A stretch of DNA of 64,000 bases from DASUPK01 sp963695805 (lineage in GTDB: Bacteria > Actinomycetota > Thermoleophilia > Solirubrobacterales > 70-9). Below, piece after piece: positions 7,443 to 15,340 of this stretch. The translations under genes and the position numbers were made by a program. The stretch is from positions 212,602-276,601 of the forward strand of contig CAVOHV010000008.1 in assembly GCA_963695805.1 (NCBI GenBank), given 5' to 3'. The stretch's first letter is position 1. Each line of letters begins with the position of its first letter. The notes beneath the pieces were generated by a model that saw only the letters and a program-made list of their open reading frames with translations, made no database searches and was not told where the DNA came from.

Positions 7443-9641
7443 TTAGGTAGTGGGCTCGGTGGCAGTCCCCAGTTCCCGGCCGAGCCGCGCCCGGTAGGCC
7501 GCCTCGAGGCGCCGCCGGGACTCGAGCGCGGGCCAGCCCGCCATCACTGCCCCGGCCAGCGCGATCAGGGCGCCGATCCAGATCCAGCCGACCAACGGGT
7601 TGACGATCACCCGGAAGTTGGCCGGCGGCGGGTTCTGAACGTAGTGCTGGATGAGCGCAAGGATCGCGAACTCCTGCGCAGCGGGCGGCAGGTCCGCGAG
7701 CTGGCGGTTGCCGCGCTTGATGTCGGGATTGAGCACCGAGAGGTCGGGCTGGAAGGCCGTCCACAGGTCCCCGCCGGCGCGGCTCCTCAGGCCGACCTCG
7801 CTGGTCGACTCGCCCATGAAGTAGCGCCCGATGGCCCCCGCAGTCGGATCGTTGGTCGGGTAGTAGTTGCGCGTCGGGGTGAGCGTGCCCACGCTCTTGC
7901 CCTCGCGCGTGACCGTCAGGTGAGAGGCGAAGGCCAGGCGCTCCGGCTGGGGATCGGACGTCAGGTTGTCGTAGTGGATCGTGTAGTCGCCGACGTTGGC
8001 GGACTGCCCGACCTGCAGGTGGAGGTCTCGGTTGGTCTGAAAGCTCGAGGAGGCCGCGATCCCGACCAGCGTGAGGGCGATCCCGGCGTGCACGATGTAG
8101 CCGCCGTAGCGGCGGCGGTTCCTCGCCAGCGCCTGCGCGAGCGCCCGCGGTGTCGACTCGCCGGTGAGCGCGCGGCGGGTGGACCCGGCCCGCCAGAACT
8201 CGCCCGCGAGCGCGACCAGCGTGAACGCCGCGAACCCGAAGACGAAGAGCGCCCATGGATGCGCGCTCGCGTCGCTCACCGCCAGCAGGACGACGATCGT
8301 CGCGAGGGCCGCGAGCCCCGGTAAGAGCAGCAGTCGCCGGGCGGCGCTCGGGCTCAGCCTGCCCCAGGCGAGCAGCGGTCCGATCCCCGTGAAGAGCACG
8401 AGCAGGACGCCGATGGGCGTCACGTAGCGGTTGAACCAGGGAGCGGCCAGCGAGTGCTTCTCGCCGGTGAAGAACTCGGAGATCAGCGGGAAGAACGTCC
8501 CCCAGAAGATCACCACCGCCAGGCCGACCAGCAGGAGGTTGTTGACCAGGAAGATCGACTCGCGCGAGAGCGGTGACTCGATCCGCCGCTCCGGCCGCAG
8601 CTGGTCGAGCCTCGAGACGATCAACACCGTCGAGCCGATCGCGACGACGGCGATCAGCCCGAGCAGCGGACCGCCGACCGTCGAGGCACCGAACGCGTGG
8701 ATCGACTGCAGCACCCCCGAGCGCACCAGGAAGGTCCCGAGCAGGCAGAGGGTGAAGGTGCCGCAGATCAGGCTGACGTTCCAGACCTTCAGCATCCCCC
8801 GCTTCTCCTGGACCATCACCGAGTGCAGGAAAGCGGTGCCGACCAGCCAGGGCATGAGCGCCGCGTTCTCCACCGGGTCCCATCCCCAGTAGCCCCCCCA
8901 GCCGAGCTCCTCATACGACCAGCGCGAGCCCAGCAGCAGACCGATCCCGAGGAAGGTCCAGGCGCAGAGGGCGAAGTTGCGGGTGGTCCGGATCCAGCTC
9001 GCGTCGAGCCGGCGGGCGATCAGCGCGCCCACGCAGAAGGCGAAGGGAATCGACCAGAAGACGTAGCCGGAGTAGAGCATCGGCGGGTGGACCGCCATGT
9101 AGGGGTTGCGGAGGAGCGGGGTGAGTCCGGCCCCCTCCGCCGGCGCCGGATCGAGGTGGGCGAACGGCTGTGCCTTGAAGATCATCAGCCCGACGAAGAA
9201 GGAGCCGATGCCGGCCAGCACCGCGGTCGCCCAGGGGACGATCTCGCGGTGGCGGTTGCGGGTGATGAAGAGGACGCCGCTCGAGGCGAGCGAGAGCACC
9301 CAGGCCCAGAGCAGCAGCGAGCCCTCCTGGCTCGACCACATCGCGGTCAACTTGTAGAAGGTGGGCGTGGTGGTCGAGGAGTGGTCGGCGACCAGCGCGA
9401 ACCCGAAGTCGTCGCGCAGAAAGGCGAGCTCGATGATCACCACTGCCGTGGTGAGCAGCCCGGCCATCGCGTAGACCGCCCGGCGCGCGGAGAGCACCCA
9501 GCGGCGATCGCCGGTGCGGCCCCCATAGACGCCGGCGCCTGCCGCGTACAGGGCGGCGATCAGCGCGGCAGCCAGCAGTGCGGAGCCGAGGATGGTCAGC
9601 TGGACTGCCCCGACGTGGTGGTCGTGAACTTCGACGGGCAC
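7443..9641 (-). CDS. ccmF: CcmF/CcsA-family haem lyase for cytochrome c maturation
   Basis: This large multi-helix membrane protein (up to 732 aa) carries the tryptophan-rich WWD haem-handling domain, WSYEELGWGGYWGWDPVENA, at about 241-260. Conserved histidines lie in HPPMLYSGYVFW and in FLHSVMVQEKRGMLKVWNVS. CcmF transfers haem from CcmE to the CxxCH motif of exported apocytochrome c. The frame is open from a GTG at 9641, which would overlap ccmE by 46 bases. Alternatively translation starts at the CTG that overlaps the ccmE stop (CTGA), directly before TILGSALLAAALI. Either way the two genes are translationally coupled. There is no frameshift over 2.2 kb. Confidence 0.95.
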   Translation of the reverse strand: MPVEVHDHHVGAVQLTILGSALLAAALIAALYAAGAGVYGGRTGDRRWVLSARRAVYAMAGLLTTAVVIIELAFLRDDFGFALVADHSSTTTPTFYKLTAMWSSQEGSLLLWAWVLSLASSGVLFITRNRHREIVPWATAVLAGIGSFFVGLMIFKAQPFAHLDPAPAEGAGLTPLLRNPYMAVHPPMLYSGYVFWSIPFAFCVGALIARRLDASWIRTTRNFALCAWTFLGIGLLLGSRWSYEELGWGGYWGWDPVENAALMPWLVGTAFLHSVMVQEKRGMLKVWNVSLICGTFTLCLLGTFLVRSGVLQSIHAFGASTVGGPLLGLIAVVAIGSTVLIVSRLDQLRPERRIESPLSRESIFLVNNLLLVGLAVVIFWGTFFPLISEFFTGEKHSLAAPWFNRYVTPIGVLLVLFTGIGPLLAWGRLSPSAARRLLLLPGLAALATIVVLLAVSDASAHPWALFVFGFAAFTLVALAGEFWRAGSTRRALTGESTPRALAQALARNRRRYGGYIVHAGIALTLVGIAASSSFQTNRDLHLQVGQSANVGDYTIHYDNLTSDPQPERLAFASHLTVTREGKSVGTLTPTRNYYPTNDPTAGAIGRYFMGESTSEVGLRSRAGGDLWTAFQPDLSVLNPDIKRGNRQLADLPPAAQEFAILALIQHYVQNPPPANFRVIVNPLVGWIWIGALIALAGAVMAGWPALESRRRLEAAYRARLGRELGTATEPTT

Positions 9642-10003
9642 TTCGTGATCAGGCTGTCCCGCTCGCCCACGAAGGTGCCGTCCTGGAGCTTGCCGGTGAC
9701 GATCACCTCTCGCCCGTCGCGGAACGGATCCGGCACCGTGCCGCTGTAGGTGACCGGGATCGGGTCGGTGCCGTCGCGGTCGGAGATCCGGAAGTCGAGC
9801 TGGTCGCCCGCATGCTGGATCGAGCCGGGCACGACCTTACCGGTCAGCTCATAGGTCCCGCCCGGGTTCGACTGGAGCAGCTGTGAGGGCTCCTTGGCCT
9901 CGGTCGAGGCGCTGAACGACGTGTACACCAGTCCCGCCGCGAGCAGGACCGCGGCGGACAGCGCAATGACCAGCCGGATCTTTCGTTTGCGCGATGGATC
10001 CAC
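9596..10003 (-). CDS. ccmE: CcmE, periplasmic-side haem chaperone, Cys-type variant
   Basis: The 135-aa protein has an N-terminal anchor (IRLVIALSAAVLLAAGLVY). The OB-fold of CcmE follows: YELTGKVVPGSI, LDFRISDRDGTDPIPVTYSG and GREVIVTGKLQDGTFV. The classical haem-binding motif is HxxxY. Here the position reads KCPSKF, so Cys122 replaces His and Phe126 replaces Tyr. Cys-type CcmE proteins (CxxxY) are known from archaea and some sulfate reducers; the Phe is a further change. CcmE accepts haem from CcmC and passes it to CcmF. Start is GTG at 10003 with a weak ribosome-binding site. It is divergent from the CDP-sugar genes. Confidence 0.93.
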   Translation of the reverse strand: MDPSRKRKIRLVIALSAAVLLAAGLVYTSFSASTEAKEPSQLLQSNPGGTYELTGKVVPGSIQHAGDQLDFRISDRDGTDPIPVTYSGTVPDPFRDGREVIVTGKLQDGTFVGERDSLITKCPSKFTTTTSGQSS

Positions 10004-10049
10004 TGCCAGCTGGGATTATCGCAAGCGACCTCTAGGATCGCACCCGCCC

Positions 10050-10781
10050 TTGGAGCCTCTCGAACCAGTCGTGATCCTGTGCGGTGGCCGGGGAACCCGG
10101 CTTCGCGAGCACACGGAATCGATCCCCAAGGCCCTGCTTGAGATCGGCGGCCGGCCGATCCTCTGGCATGTGATCTCGATCTACAGCTCGCAGGGCTTCT
10201 CCCGCTTCCTGCTGCTCACGGGTTACAAGGGCGAGCTGATTGCGGACTGGGCCAGGCAGACGGCCTGGGGGGACGGCGCCCGGGTCGATTGCCTGGACAC
10301 GGGGGTCGACACCCCGACCGGCGGCCGGATCAAGCTGGCCGAGGACCGCATCGACGGGCCTTTCTCCGCCACCTACGCCGACGGGGTGGCCGACATCGAC
10401 CTCTCGGCCCTGACCGCATTCCACCGTGAGCGTGACGCGCTGGCGACCGTGACTGTCGTGCGTCCCGAGCTTCAATTCGGCGTCGCCGAGCTCGATGACG
10501 AGGACCGCGTTCGCGGCTTTCATGAGAAGCCCCGGGTCGACAGCTGGGTCAACGGCGGGTTCTTCTGCCTCGAGCCGGGCGTGTTCGACTACCTGAGCGA
10601 GGACAGCGTCCTGGAGCGCGAACCGCTGGAGGGGCTCTCGGCCGATGGGCAGCTCCGCGCCTATCGCCACCGGGGTTTCTGGGACTGCATGGACACCTAC
10701 AAGGACGCGGTGCTGCTCAACGATCTCTGGGCGTCGGGTGATCCTCCCTGGCGGGTCTGGGCAGAGGAGCCGGCGCTGTGA
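10050..10781 (+). CDS. glucose-1-phosphate cytidylyltransferase-like nucleotidyltransferase (RfbF type)
   Basis: The nucleotide-binding signature CGGRGTRLREHTESIPKALL is followed by IGGRPILWHVISIYSSQG. Then come LLLTGYKGELI, VDTPTGGRIKLAED, TYADGVADIDLSAL, FHEKPRVDSWVNGGFFCLEP and HRGFWDCMDTYKDAVLL. The order and wording match RfbF/DdhA, which makes CDP-glucose from CTP and glucose-1-phosphate. The length (about 243 aa) fits. The start is uncertain: TTG at 10050, just before LEPLEPVVILCGG, is the likeliest. The stop overlaps the next gene's GTG (GTGA), so the pair is one operon. The product would feed the polysaccharide island downstream. Confidence 0.85.
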   Translation: MEPLEPVVILCGGRGTRLREHTESIPKALLEIGGRPILWHVISIYSSQGFSRFLLLTGYKGELIADWARQTAWGDGARVDCLDTGVDTPTGGRIKLAEDRIDGPFSATYADGVADIDLSALTAFHRERDALATVTVVRPELQFGVAELDDEDRVRGFHEKPRVDSWVNGGFFCLEPGVFDYLSEDSVLEREPLEGLSADGQLRAYRHRGFWDCMDTYKDAVLLNDLWASGDPPWRVWAEEPAL

Positions 10782-11752
10782 GGGCGCTGGTCACGGGGGC
10801 TCGCGGCTTCGCCGCGTCCTGGCTCGCCAAGGCTCTTCTGGAAGGGGGCGCGGAGGTGACCTCGATCGACCGCGATGGTGCCTCGCCCAGCGGCCTCGAG
10901 CTGCAGGGGATCGCGGGCGATGTGAACGACGTCGTCGCGGACCTCCGTGACTACGACTCGGTGCTCGATCTGCTGCGATCCGATCGGATCGACTCCGTCT
11001 TTCACCTCGCCGCTCAGCCGATCGTGGGCGACGCCAACGCCTCCCCCCTGCCGACCTTCGAGACGAACATCGGGGGCACCTGGGTCTTGCTCGAAGCCTG
11101 TCGGGAGCTCGGCGTCGAGAGGGTCATCGTCGCCTCCTCGGACAAGGCGTACGGCCCCCACAATCAGCTTCCCTACACCGAGGGCGCCGCGCTGCAGCCG
11201 ATCTTCCCCTATGACGTCTCCAAGGCTGCCACGGACCTGATCGCCCGGAGCTACTGGCACACCTACCGGCTGCCGGTCGCGGTGACCCGTTTCGCCAACC
11301 TCTATGGGGGTGGAGAGCGGAACTTCTCGCGCATCATCCCCGAGACGGTCACGGCGGTGCTCGATGGGCGCCAGCCGATCATCCGCTCAGACGGTTCTCC
11401 CGAGCGCGACTTCCTCTACGTCGCTGATGCGGCCCAGGCGTATTTGGCCATCGCTGCCGCCCTCGAAACCGGCGACATCGCGGGCGAGGCCTTCAACGCC
11501 GGCTGGGGGCGGCCGCATCCGGTACGCGAGGTGATCGACCTGATCTGCGAACTGGGGCCGGGCGACGTTGAGCCCGACTATCAGGGGACCGGGAATCCAC
11601 CGGGGGAGATCGACCGCCAGTACCTCGACTCGACAAAGATCCGCGAACGGATCGGGTGGGAGCCGAAGGTCGACCTCCGTGAGGGAATCAGTCGGACGCT
11701 CGAGTGGTACGCCGCTCATCCGGACGTCCGTCCGACGGTCCGATCCGCTTGA
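10778..11752 (+). CDS. NAD-dependent sugar-nucleotide dehydratase/epimerase, probably CDP-glucose 4,6-dehydratase
   Basis: This is an extended SDR of 324 aa. It has the Rossmann motif VTGARGFAASWLAKALL, VFHLAAQPIVGDANASP, VIVASSDKAYGPHNQLPYTE, the catalytic YxxxK in PYDVSKAATDLIARSYWHTY, and VTRFANLYGGGERNFSRIIPE with ERDFLYVADAAQAYLA. Being coupled to a glucose-1-phosphate cytidylyltransferase and having SSDKAYG and FSRIIPE together point to RfbG-type CDP-glucose 4,6-dehydratase. That enzyme forms CDP-4-keto-6-deoxyglucose, the precursor of 3,6-dideoxyhexoses or branched sugars. A closely related UDP- or GDP-sugar enzyme cannot be excluded. The last 64 bases overlap a small minus-strand frame. 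Confidence 0.82.
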   Translation: MRALVTGARGFAASWLAKALLEGGAEVTSIDRDGASPSGLELQGIAGDVNDVVADLRDYDSVLDLLRSDRIDSVFHLAAQPIVGDANASPLPTFETNIGGTWVLLEACRELGVERVIVASSDKAYGPHNQLPYTEGAALQPIFPYDVSKAATDLIARSYWHTYRLPVAVTRFANLYGGGERNFSRIIPETVTAVLDGRQPIIRSDGSPERDFLYVADAAQAYLAIAAALETGDIAGEAFNAGWGRPHPVREVIDLICELGPGDVEPDYQGTGNPPGEIDRQYLDSTKIRERIGWEPKVDLREGISRTLEWYAAHPDVRPTVRSA

Positions 11753-12056
11753 GGGCGAACTCGACCGCTCGTGCGGCGGGCCGGAACGGCAGCAGGATCC
11801 CCGCCGCCCTGCCGCCGAAGCCGGGGTAGTCCAGCTTCTCGAGGATGGCCTCGGCCTCACGCCGCTCTCGGGGGCTCAACCTGGAGGGCATGCCCCTGGA
11901 CTTGACCAGGAGCTCGCGTGCGCGGCGGCGCTCGTCACGGTCGAGGCGGCGCCAGTGTCGATTCGCGAGCCAGCCGACCTCGATCGCCGCCAGGACCCAG
12001 AGGCGTTCTGCGAGCCAGTGGCTGCGCCGTGCGATTCTGCGAGCAATGCGTACCAG
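11688..12056 (-). CDS. small basic protein, conserved-looking, start codon unresolved
   Basis: The frame is open from just after tRNA-Gly and reads FLVRIARRIARRSHWLAERL, WVLAAIEVGWLANRHWRRLD, RARELLVKSRGMPSRLSPRE, RREAEAILEKLDYPGFGGRA and AGILLPFRPAARAVEFAL, ending ERRTTRASD. The regular amphipathic pattern and Arg/Leu/Ala use look like a genuine small actinobacterial protein. However, no ATG, GTG or TTG occurs in frame before the ATG at 11891, which would give only 67 aa. CTG at 12056 or ATT at 12047 would capture the whole conserved-looking part. A base error near the start is also possible. The C-terminus overlaps the end of the dehydratase gene on the other strand. The function is unknown. 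Confidence 0.5.
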   Translation of the reverse strand: MVRIARRIARRSHWLAERLWVLAAIEVGWLANRHWRRLDRDERRRARELLVKSRGMPSRLSPRERREAEAILEKLDYPGFGGRAAGILLPFRPAARAVEFALKRIGPSDGRPDERRTTRASD

Positions 12057-12058
12057 GA

Positions 12059-12131
12059 AGCGGCGGACGGGTTTCGAACCCGCGACCTCGAGCTTGGGAA
12101 GCTCGCGCTCTACCTACTGAGCTACCGCCGC
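12059..12131 (-). tRNA. tRNA-Gly(CCC)
   Basis: Read on the minus strand, the acceptor GCGGCGG (12131-12125) pairs with CCGCCGC, followed by discriminator U at 12059. D arm GCTCAGTAGGTAGAGC, anticodon arm CGAGC-TTCCCAA-GCTCG (anticodon CCC) and T arm GCGGGTTCGAAACCCGT all fold canonically. The total is 73 nt. CCA is not encoded. Confidence 0.95.
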
Positions 12132-12171
12132 AGAGCCGCCCAGTTTAGGTCCCGTCTTTAGCCTTCGCGAC

Positions 12172-12696
12172 ATGGGCACCAAGGGGATCGTCGTCTTGAT
12201 CGGCGTGCTGGCGGTGGTGGGGCTGCTTGCCTACGGTCTGCTCACCAAGGGTGGCTCAACGGTCGCCGTGGGAGACCCGGCGCCCGACAAGCAGCTCTCC
12301 CGGCTAACGGGCAGCGGCAGCGGCGACATCGCCGACTATCGCGGGCGCTGGGTGCTGGTCAACTTCTGGGCCTCATGGTGCGCTCCTTGCCGTTCCGAGG
12401 CCCCGGCCCTCGAGACCTTCCAGAGCCAGCATGCGCGGCAGGGTTTCACCGTCCTCGGCATCAACCTCGACGACAACACCGATGACGCGGCCGCCTTCGT
12501 TCGTCGTTACGGCCTCACCTACCCGCAGCTTCGCGATGGGGATGGCAGCGACCGGCGCGACGCTTACGGCATGACCGGGTTCCCGGAATCGTTCCTGGTC
12601 GACCCGAGCGGGAACCTGGCGCTGATCAGACGGGGCGCGGTGGACGAGAGCTATCTGACCGATCAGGTCGCGCCCCTGATCGAATCGCGCTCGTGA
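12172..12696 (+). CDS. membrane-anchored thioredoxin-like protein (CcmG/ResA/TlpA type)
   Basis: An N-terminal anchor (GIVVLIGVLAVVGLLAYGLL) is followed by a TlpA-like thioredoxin domain. It shows VLVNFWASWCAPCRSEAP with the redox pair WCAPC, VLGINLDDNTDDAAAFVRRY and the cis-Pro segment MTGFPESFLVDPSG. The 174-aa length is standard. Such proteins reduce the CxxC of apocytochrome c outside the membrane before haem attachment. The stop overlaps the ccmH start (GTGA), which supports that role. The gene lies on the opposite strand from ccmF/ccmE, 2 kb away. It starts 40 bases after the tRNA-Gly gene, which is transcribed divergently. Confidence 0.92.
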   Translation: MGTKGIVVLIGVLAVVGLLAYGLLTKGGSTVAVGDPAPDKQLSRLTGSGSGDIADYRGRWVLVNFWASWCAPCRSEAPALETFQSQHARQGFTVLGINLDDNTDDAAAFVRRYGLTYPQLRDGDGSDRRDAYGMTGFPESFLVDPSGNLALIRRGAVDESYLTDQVAPLIESRS

Positions 12697-13145
12697 TCCG
12701 CCCCCTGCTCATCATCGGCATGATCGCGCTCCTCCTGTCGGGTCCGACCTCGGCAATTGCGGCGGAGGCGCGGGCGTCCTTGCCCGACGTCGAGGACGAG
12801 GTGATGTGCACGATCTGCGGGACGCTGCTTGCCGAGTCCGACTCCCCACAGGCCGACCGGGAGCGGGCCCTGATCCGCAAGCTGATCGCGCAGGGCGAGG
12901 ACAAGGACCAGATCAAGGACGCCCTCGTCGCGGAGTACGGCCCGCGCGTCCTCGCCACGCCGAGCGGACACGGCTTCGACCTCCTCGCCTGGCTGGTTCC
13001 CGGGGTTGGAATCCTGCTCGCCGGCGGCGCAATCGGCTACTTCGCAGTCCGGAGGGTGGGCCGGCGCCCAACGGACTCCGGGCCGGCACTCGACCCGGCC
13101 GAGCGCTCCCGCCTCGACGAGGACATGGCGCGTTACGACCTCTAG
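12693..13145 (+). CDS. ccmH: CcmH-type thiol oxidoreductase of cytochrome c maturation
   Basis: The 150-aa protein has a signal peptide (IIGMIALLLSGPTSAIAAEA) and the CcmH/CycL domain with redox motif EDEVMCTICGTLLAESDSPQ, i.e. CTIC where the family has CxxC. It continues with RALIRKLIAQGEDKDQIKDA and LVAEYGPRVLA, then one C-terminal helix (LLAWLVPGVGILLAGGAIGY). CcmH and CcmG together keep the haem-binding cysteines reduced. The start is GTG at 12693 within the ccmG-like stop. The operon ends here. Remnants of other genes on the minus strand abut the stop. Confidence 0.93.
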   Translation: MIRPLLIIGMIALLLSGPTSAIAAEARASLPDVEDEVMCTICGTLLAESDSPQADRERALIRKLIAQGEDKDQIKDALVAEYGPRVLATPSGHGFDLLAWLVPGVGILLAGGAIGYFAVRRVGRRPTDSGPALDPAERSRLDEDMARYDL

Positions 13146-13151
13146 GCGCCG

Positions 13152-13226
13152 CTACTTCGAGACGTGCACGTAGTCGACCTCCATCGTGGCGGGCAACGGC
13201 GTGGTCGCGGGCCGAACTCGTTGGTG
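13152..13226 (-). pseudogene. possible C-terminal tail of a GH16-type glycosyl hydrolase
   Basis: The last codons before a TAG at 13152 read PATTPLPATMEVDYVHVSK. The phrase P-x-x-M-x-VDYVRV near the C-terminus is typical of family 16 glucanase/lectin-like proteins. Nothing upstream in this frame resembles GH16, and the region runs into a glycosyltransferase fragment in another frame. If correct, only the tail of the gene survives. The assignment rests on about 20 residues. Confidence 0.3.
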
Positions 13227-13242
13227 CCGACACCGAGCGCCT

Positions 13243-13650
13243 GGGGACGAGGCGAGGGTCTTCGCCGGGGGGTGGCAGGACTCGACCGCACACGACGCCC
13301 TCCGGGTGCTCCCGAACAACTCGCTGCGCCACGCTAACCCAGTCAGGCCTCACAGTGCAGTCGTCGTCGGTGACTAGGACATGGGCATGAATGGATTCGG
13401 CAAGACCGAGGTTGACCGCCGCGCCTCGTCCCGTTGTGCCCGATGCCACCACCCGAACGCCGGGAAACTCGATCGCCTCGACAACCGCAACGCTTACGAG
13501 GGTCTCGCTTTGATCGACAACGATGACCTCTGCAGGCCCGGGTTCGCAGTTGGCAATGCTACTCAGCGTGTCGCGGAGAGTCGCTGGACGCCCAACCGTC
13601 GGGACAACAACGGAGATCTCTGCCGCACTATGCCGTGGATTGCGCGCCAA
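13243..13650 (-). pseudogene. N-terminal fragment of a family 2 glycosyltransferase
   Basis: From a TTG at 13650 (or an ATG at 13734, which would overlap the divergent deacetylase gene) the frame reads ISVVVPTVGRPATLRDTLSS, AEVIVVDQSE, TGRGAAVNLGLAES and HVLVTDDDCTVRPDWV. This is the GT-A nucleotide-binding half with its DDD metal site. After VVCGRVLPPPGEDP, near 13243, the sequence stops resembling a glycosyltransferase. The acceptor half, about 150 residues, is missing. The downstream text carries what looks like the end of another gene (13152-13226). It is therefore a broken gene or a false join. Confidence 0.7.
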
Positions 13651-13673
13651 AGCTCTTGGATTATCGTCCCCCC

Positions 13674-14681
13674 GTGCGATCCCGAGTGAAAAGACTGATG
13701 GCGCGCATGGCTGGGGTGGTGATCGCGCCAGCATTGATCTGGTGTCTACGACTTACAAAGCAAAAGGCCGGTATCGCGCTCCTATACCACGCGGTTGACA
13801 GCCGCCAGGGCAACCCGAAGAAGGAGTTGTCCGCCCCTATCGAGCAAGGGGCGTTCATGCGGCAGCTCGCCCACCTGCGTCGACACCACCAGATCGTTCC
13901 CCCAGAGAAGCTGCTGGAGACGGTCGCTGCGCGCCGCCGAGGTCAACGCTTCCCGGTCTGCCTGACGTTCGATGACGACCTCTCACAGCACATCGACTAC
14001 ACGATGCCCATCCTCCGCCGCCAGGAGATCCCTGCCACGTTCTTCTTAACTGGTGCAAGCTTGGGGGGACCCGCTAGCGCCTGGTGGGAGCGGATCGATA
14101 GGGCCGTAGCTGCCGGCCGCAAGCCTCGGTCTCTGGCTCGCTTCTTGCCAGCGGACCCAGGGGATCCAGATCGTGCGGCAGTTGACATTCGGGCACTCGG
14201 TCGTTCCGTGGAATCTCTGAAATCAGCTCAGCGCAGGGCGTTCTCGCAACAACTCTTGATCGAGTTTGGGCCAGATCCACCGGACTCGGGTCTAAGCAGA
14301 TCTGCCGTGAGTCAGTTGGCAGAAGCAGGGTTCGGAATCGGTTTCCATACGCGCCACCACGACACCCTCACTGCTCTAAACGACGAGGAGCTGATGCGCA
14401 GCATGAACGAGGGGCGTGCCGAGCTGTCTGAGGTGGCCGGTGCGCCACTGTGTGCGATCGCATATCCGCACGGCCATGGAAATGCGCGCGTCGCGAATGC
14501 GGCCAGGACCGCTGGCTTTGAGATGGGCTTCACCGCAACACCCCGTGCGGTAACCCCAGAGAGTGATCCACTCCTTCTCGGTCGCTGCGACACCGTAAGC
14601 GTCCTCGGCCCGTCGCTGGGTGAGTTCGCAATCGGCGCGGCACTGGTATTGCTATCCCGCAAGGGCGAGCGTGACCATTGA
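13674..14681 (+). CDS. polysaccharide deacetylase (CE4/NodB-like), membrane-anchored
   Basis: The 335-aa protein has a hydrophobic N-terminus (MAGVVIAPALIWCLRL) and the CE4 order: IALLYHAVDS, metal Asp in VCLTFDDDLSQH, PATFFLTGASLGG, the HxxxH-type pair in GFHTRHHDTLTALNDEELMR, and CAIAYPHGHGNARV. CE4 enzymes remove N- or O-acetyl groups from surface glycans or precursors. GTG at 13674 is the preferred start. An ATG at 13698 is also possible. Base composition here is visibly less GC-rich than in the flanking housekeeping genes, which fits a horizontally moving glycan locus. The stop overlaps the next start (TTGA). Confidence 0.85.
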   Translation: MRSRVKRLMARMAGVVIAPALIWCLRLTKQKAGIALLYHAVDSRQGNPKKELSAPIEQGAFMRQLAHLRRHHQIVPPEKLLETVAARRRGQRFPVCLTFDDDLSQHIDYTMPILRRQEIPATFFLTGASLGGPASAWWERIDRAVAAGRKPRSLARFLPADPGDPDRAAVDIRALGRSVESLKSAQRRAFSQQLLIEFGPDPPDSGLSRSAVSQLAEAGFGIGFHTRHHDTLTALNDEELMRSMNEGRAELSEVAGAPLCAIAYPHGHGNARVANAARTAGFEMGFTATPRAVTPESDPLLLGRCDTVSVLGPSLGEFAIGAALVLLSRKGERDH

Positions 14682-15340
14682 GCGAATCTTCCGACGCACC
14701 GAAGCTGCTTCGCGACATCGCGCGTCGCTACCTACCCGCCGAGATTCGCCGGAGAGCTCGGGACGGTTACCGCCGCCTGCGCGCCTGGCCGCCAGTAGGC
14801 CTTGGCAGACTCAGCATGCGCGGACTTGCACCCGTCAGACGAGAGTTCGGAGCCGATCGCGGGAAGCCAATTGATCGGTACTAGATAGAGGACTTCCTAC
14901 AACGGCACTCCGGGCAAGTTGACTATGCCCCAGGGGTAGCCGGCGGCATAGTGCTCGAAGTCGGTGAATCAATACGCCAAGCAGTTCGCGGACCCCAGCC
15001 GGCTTGAACGAATTGACGTTCTCGACGCTTCGCCCACAAACCCGCGGGCAACGATGGTCGCAGACCTCACCCATGCCCCGGAGCTGCCGTCGGACACGTA
15101 CGACTGCGTCATCTGCACTCAAACGTTGCTCCTGATCTACGACGTTCGCGCCGCAGTAGCAACGCTCCATCGAATCCTCAAACCCGGCGGGACGTTGCTC
15201 GCAACGGTGCCGGGAGTCAGTCAGATTTGCCATCCGGATATGGAGTCCTGGGGCGACTACTGGCGGTTCACAAGCCTCTCGGCGCGCCGCCTGTTCGAAG
15301 AGTTCTTGGATCCGAGCGATGTCACCATTGATACCTACGG
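14678..15340 (+). pseudogene. class I SAM methyltransferase of the polysaccharide locus, interrupted
   Basis: The gene starts at a TTG that overlaps the deacetylase stop. It reads LLRDIARRYLPAEIRRRARD and RREFGADRGKPIDRY, then hits an in-frame TAG at 14882. The same frame then resumes as IEDFLQRHSGQ and GGIVLEVGES. The context RY-stop-IE suggests a TAC-to-TAG change. A frameshift near 14963 leads to QYAKQFADPSRLERIDVLDA, DLTHAPELPSDTYDCVICTQ, LHRILKPGGTLLATVPGVSQ and WRFTSLSARRLFEEF, which is clearly a small-molecule/sugar O-methyltransferase. At about 15340 the C-terminal 50 or so residues are replaced by the middle of a glycosyltransferase. That makes three independent lesions in one gene. 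Confidence 0.75.

Noticed and set aside
8697..9749. Plus-strand frame of 350 codons opposite ccmF/ccmE
   Set aside because: Low-complexity charged translation; the opposite strand encodes CcmF with its WWD motif.
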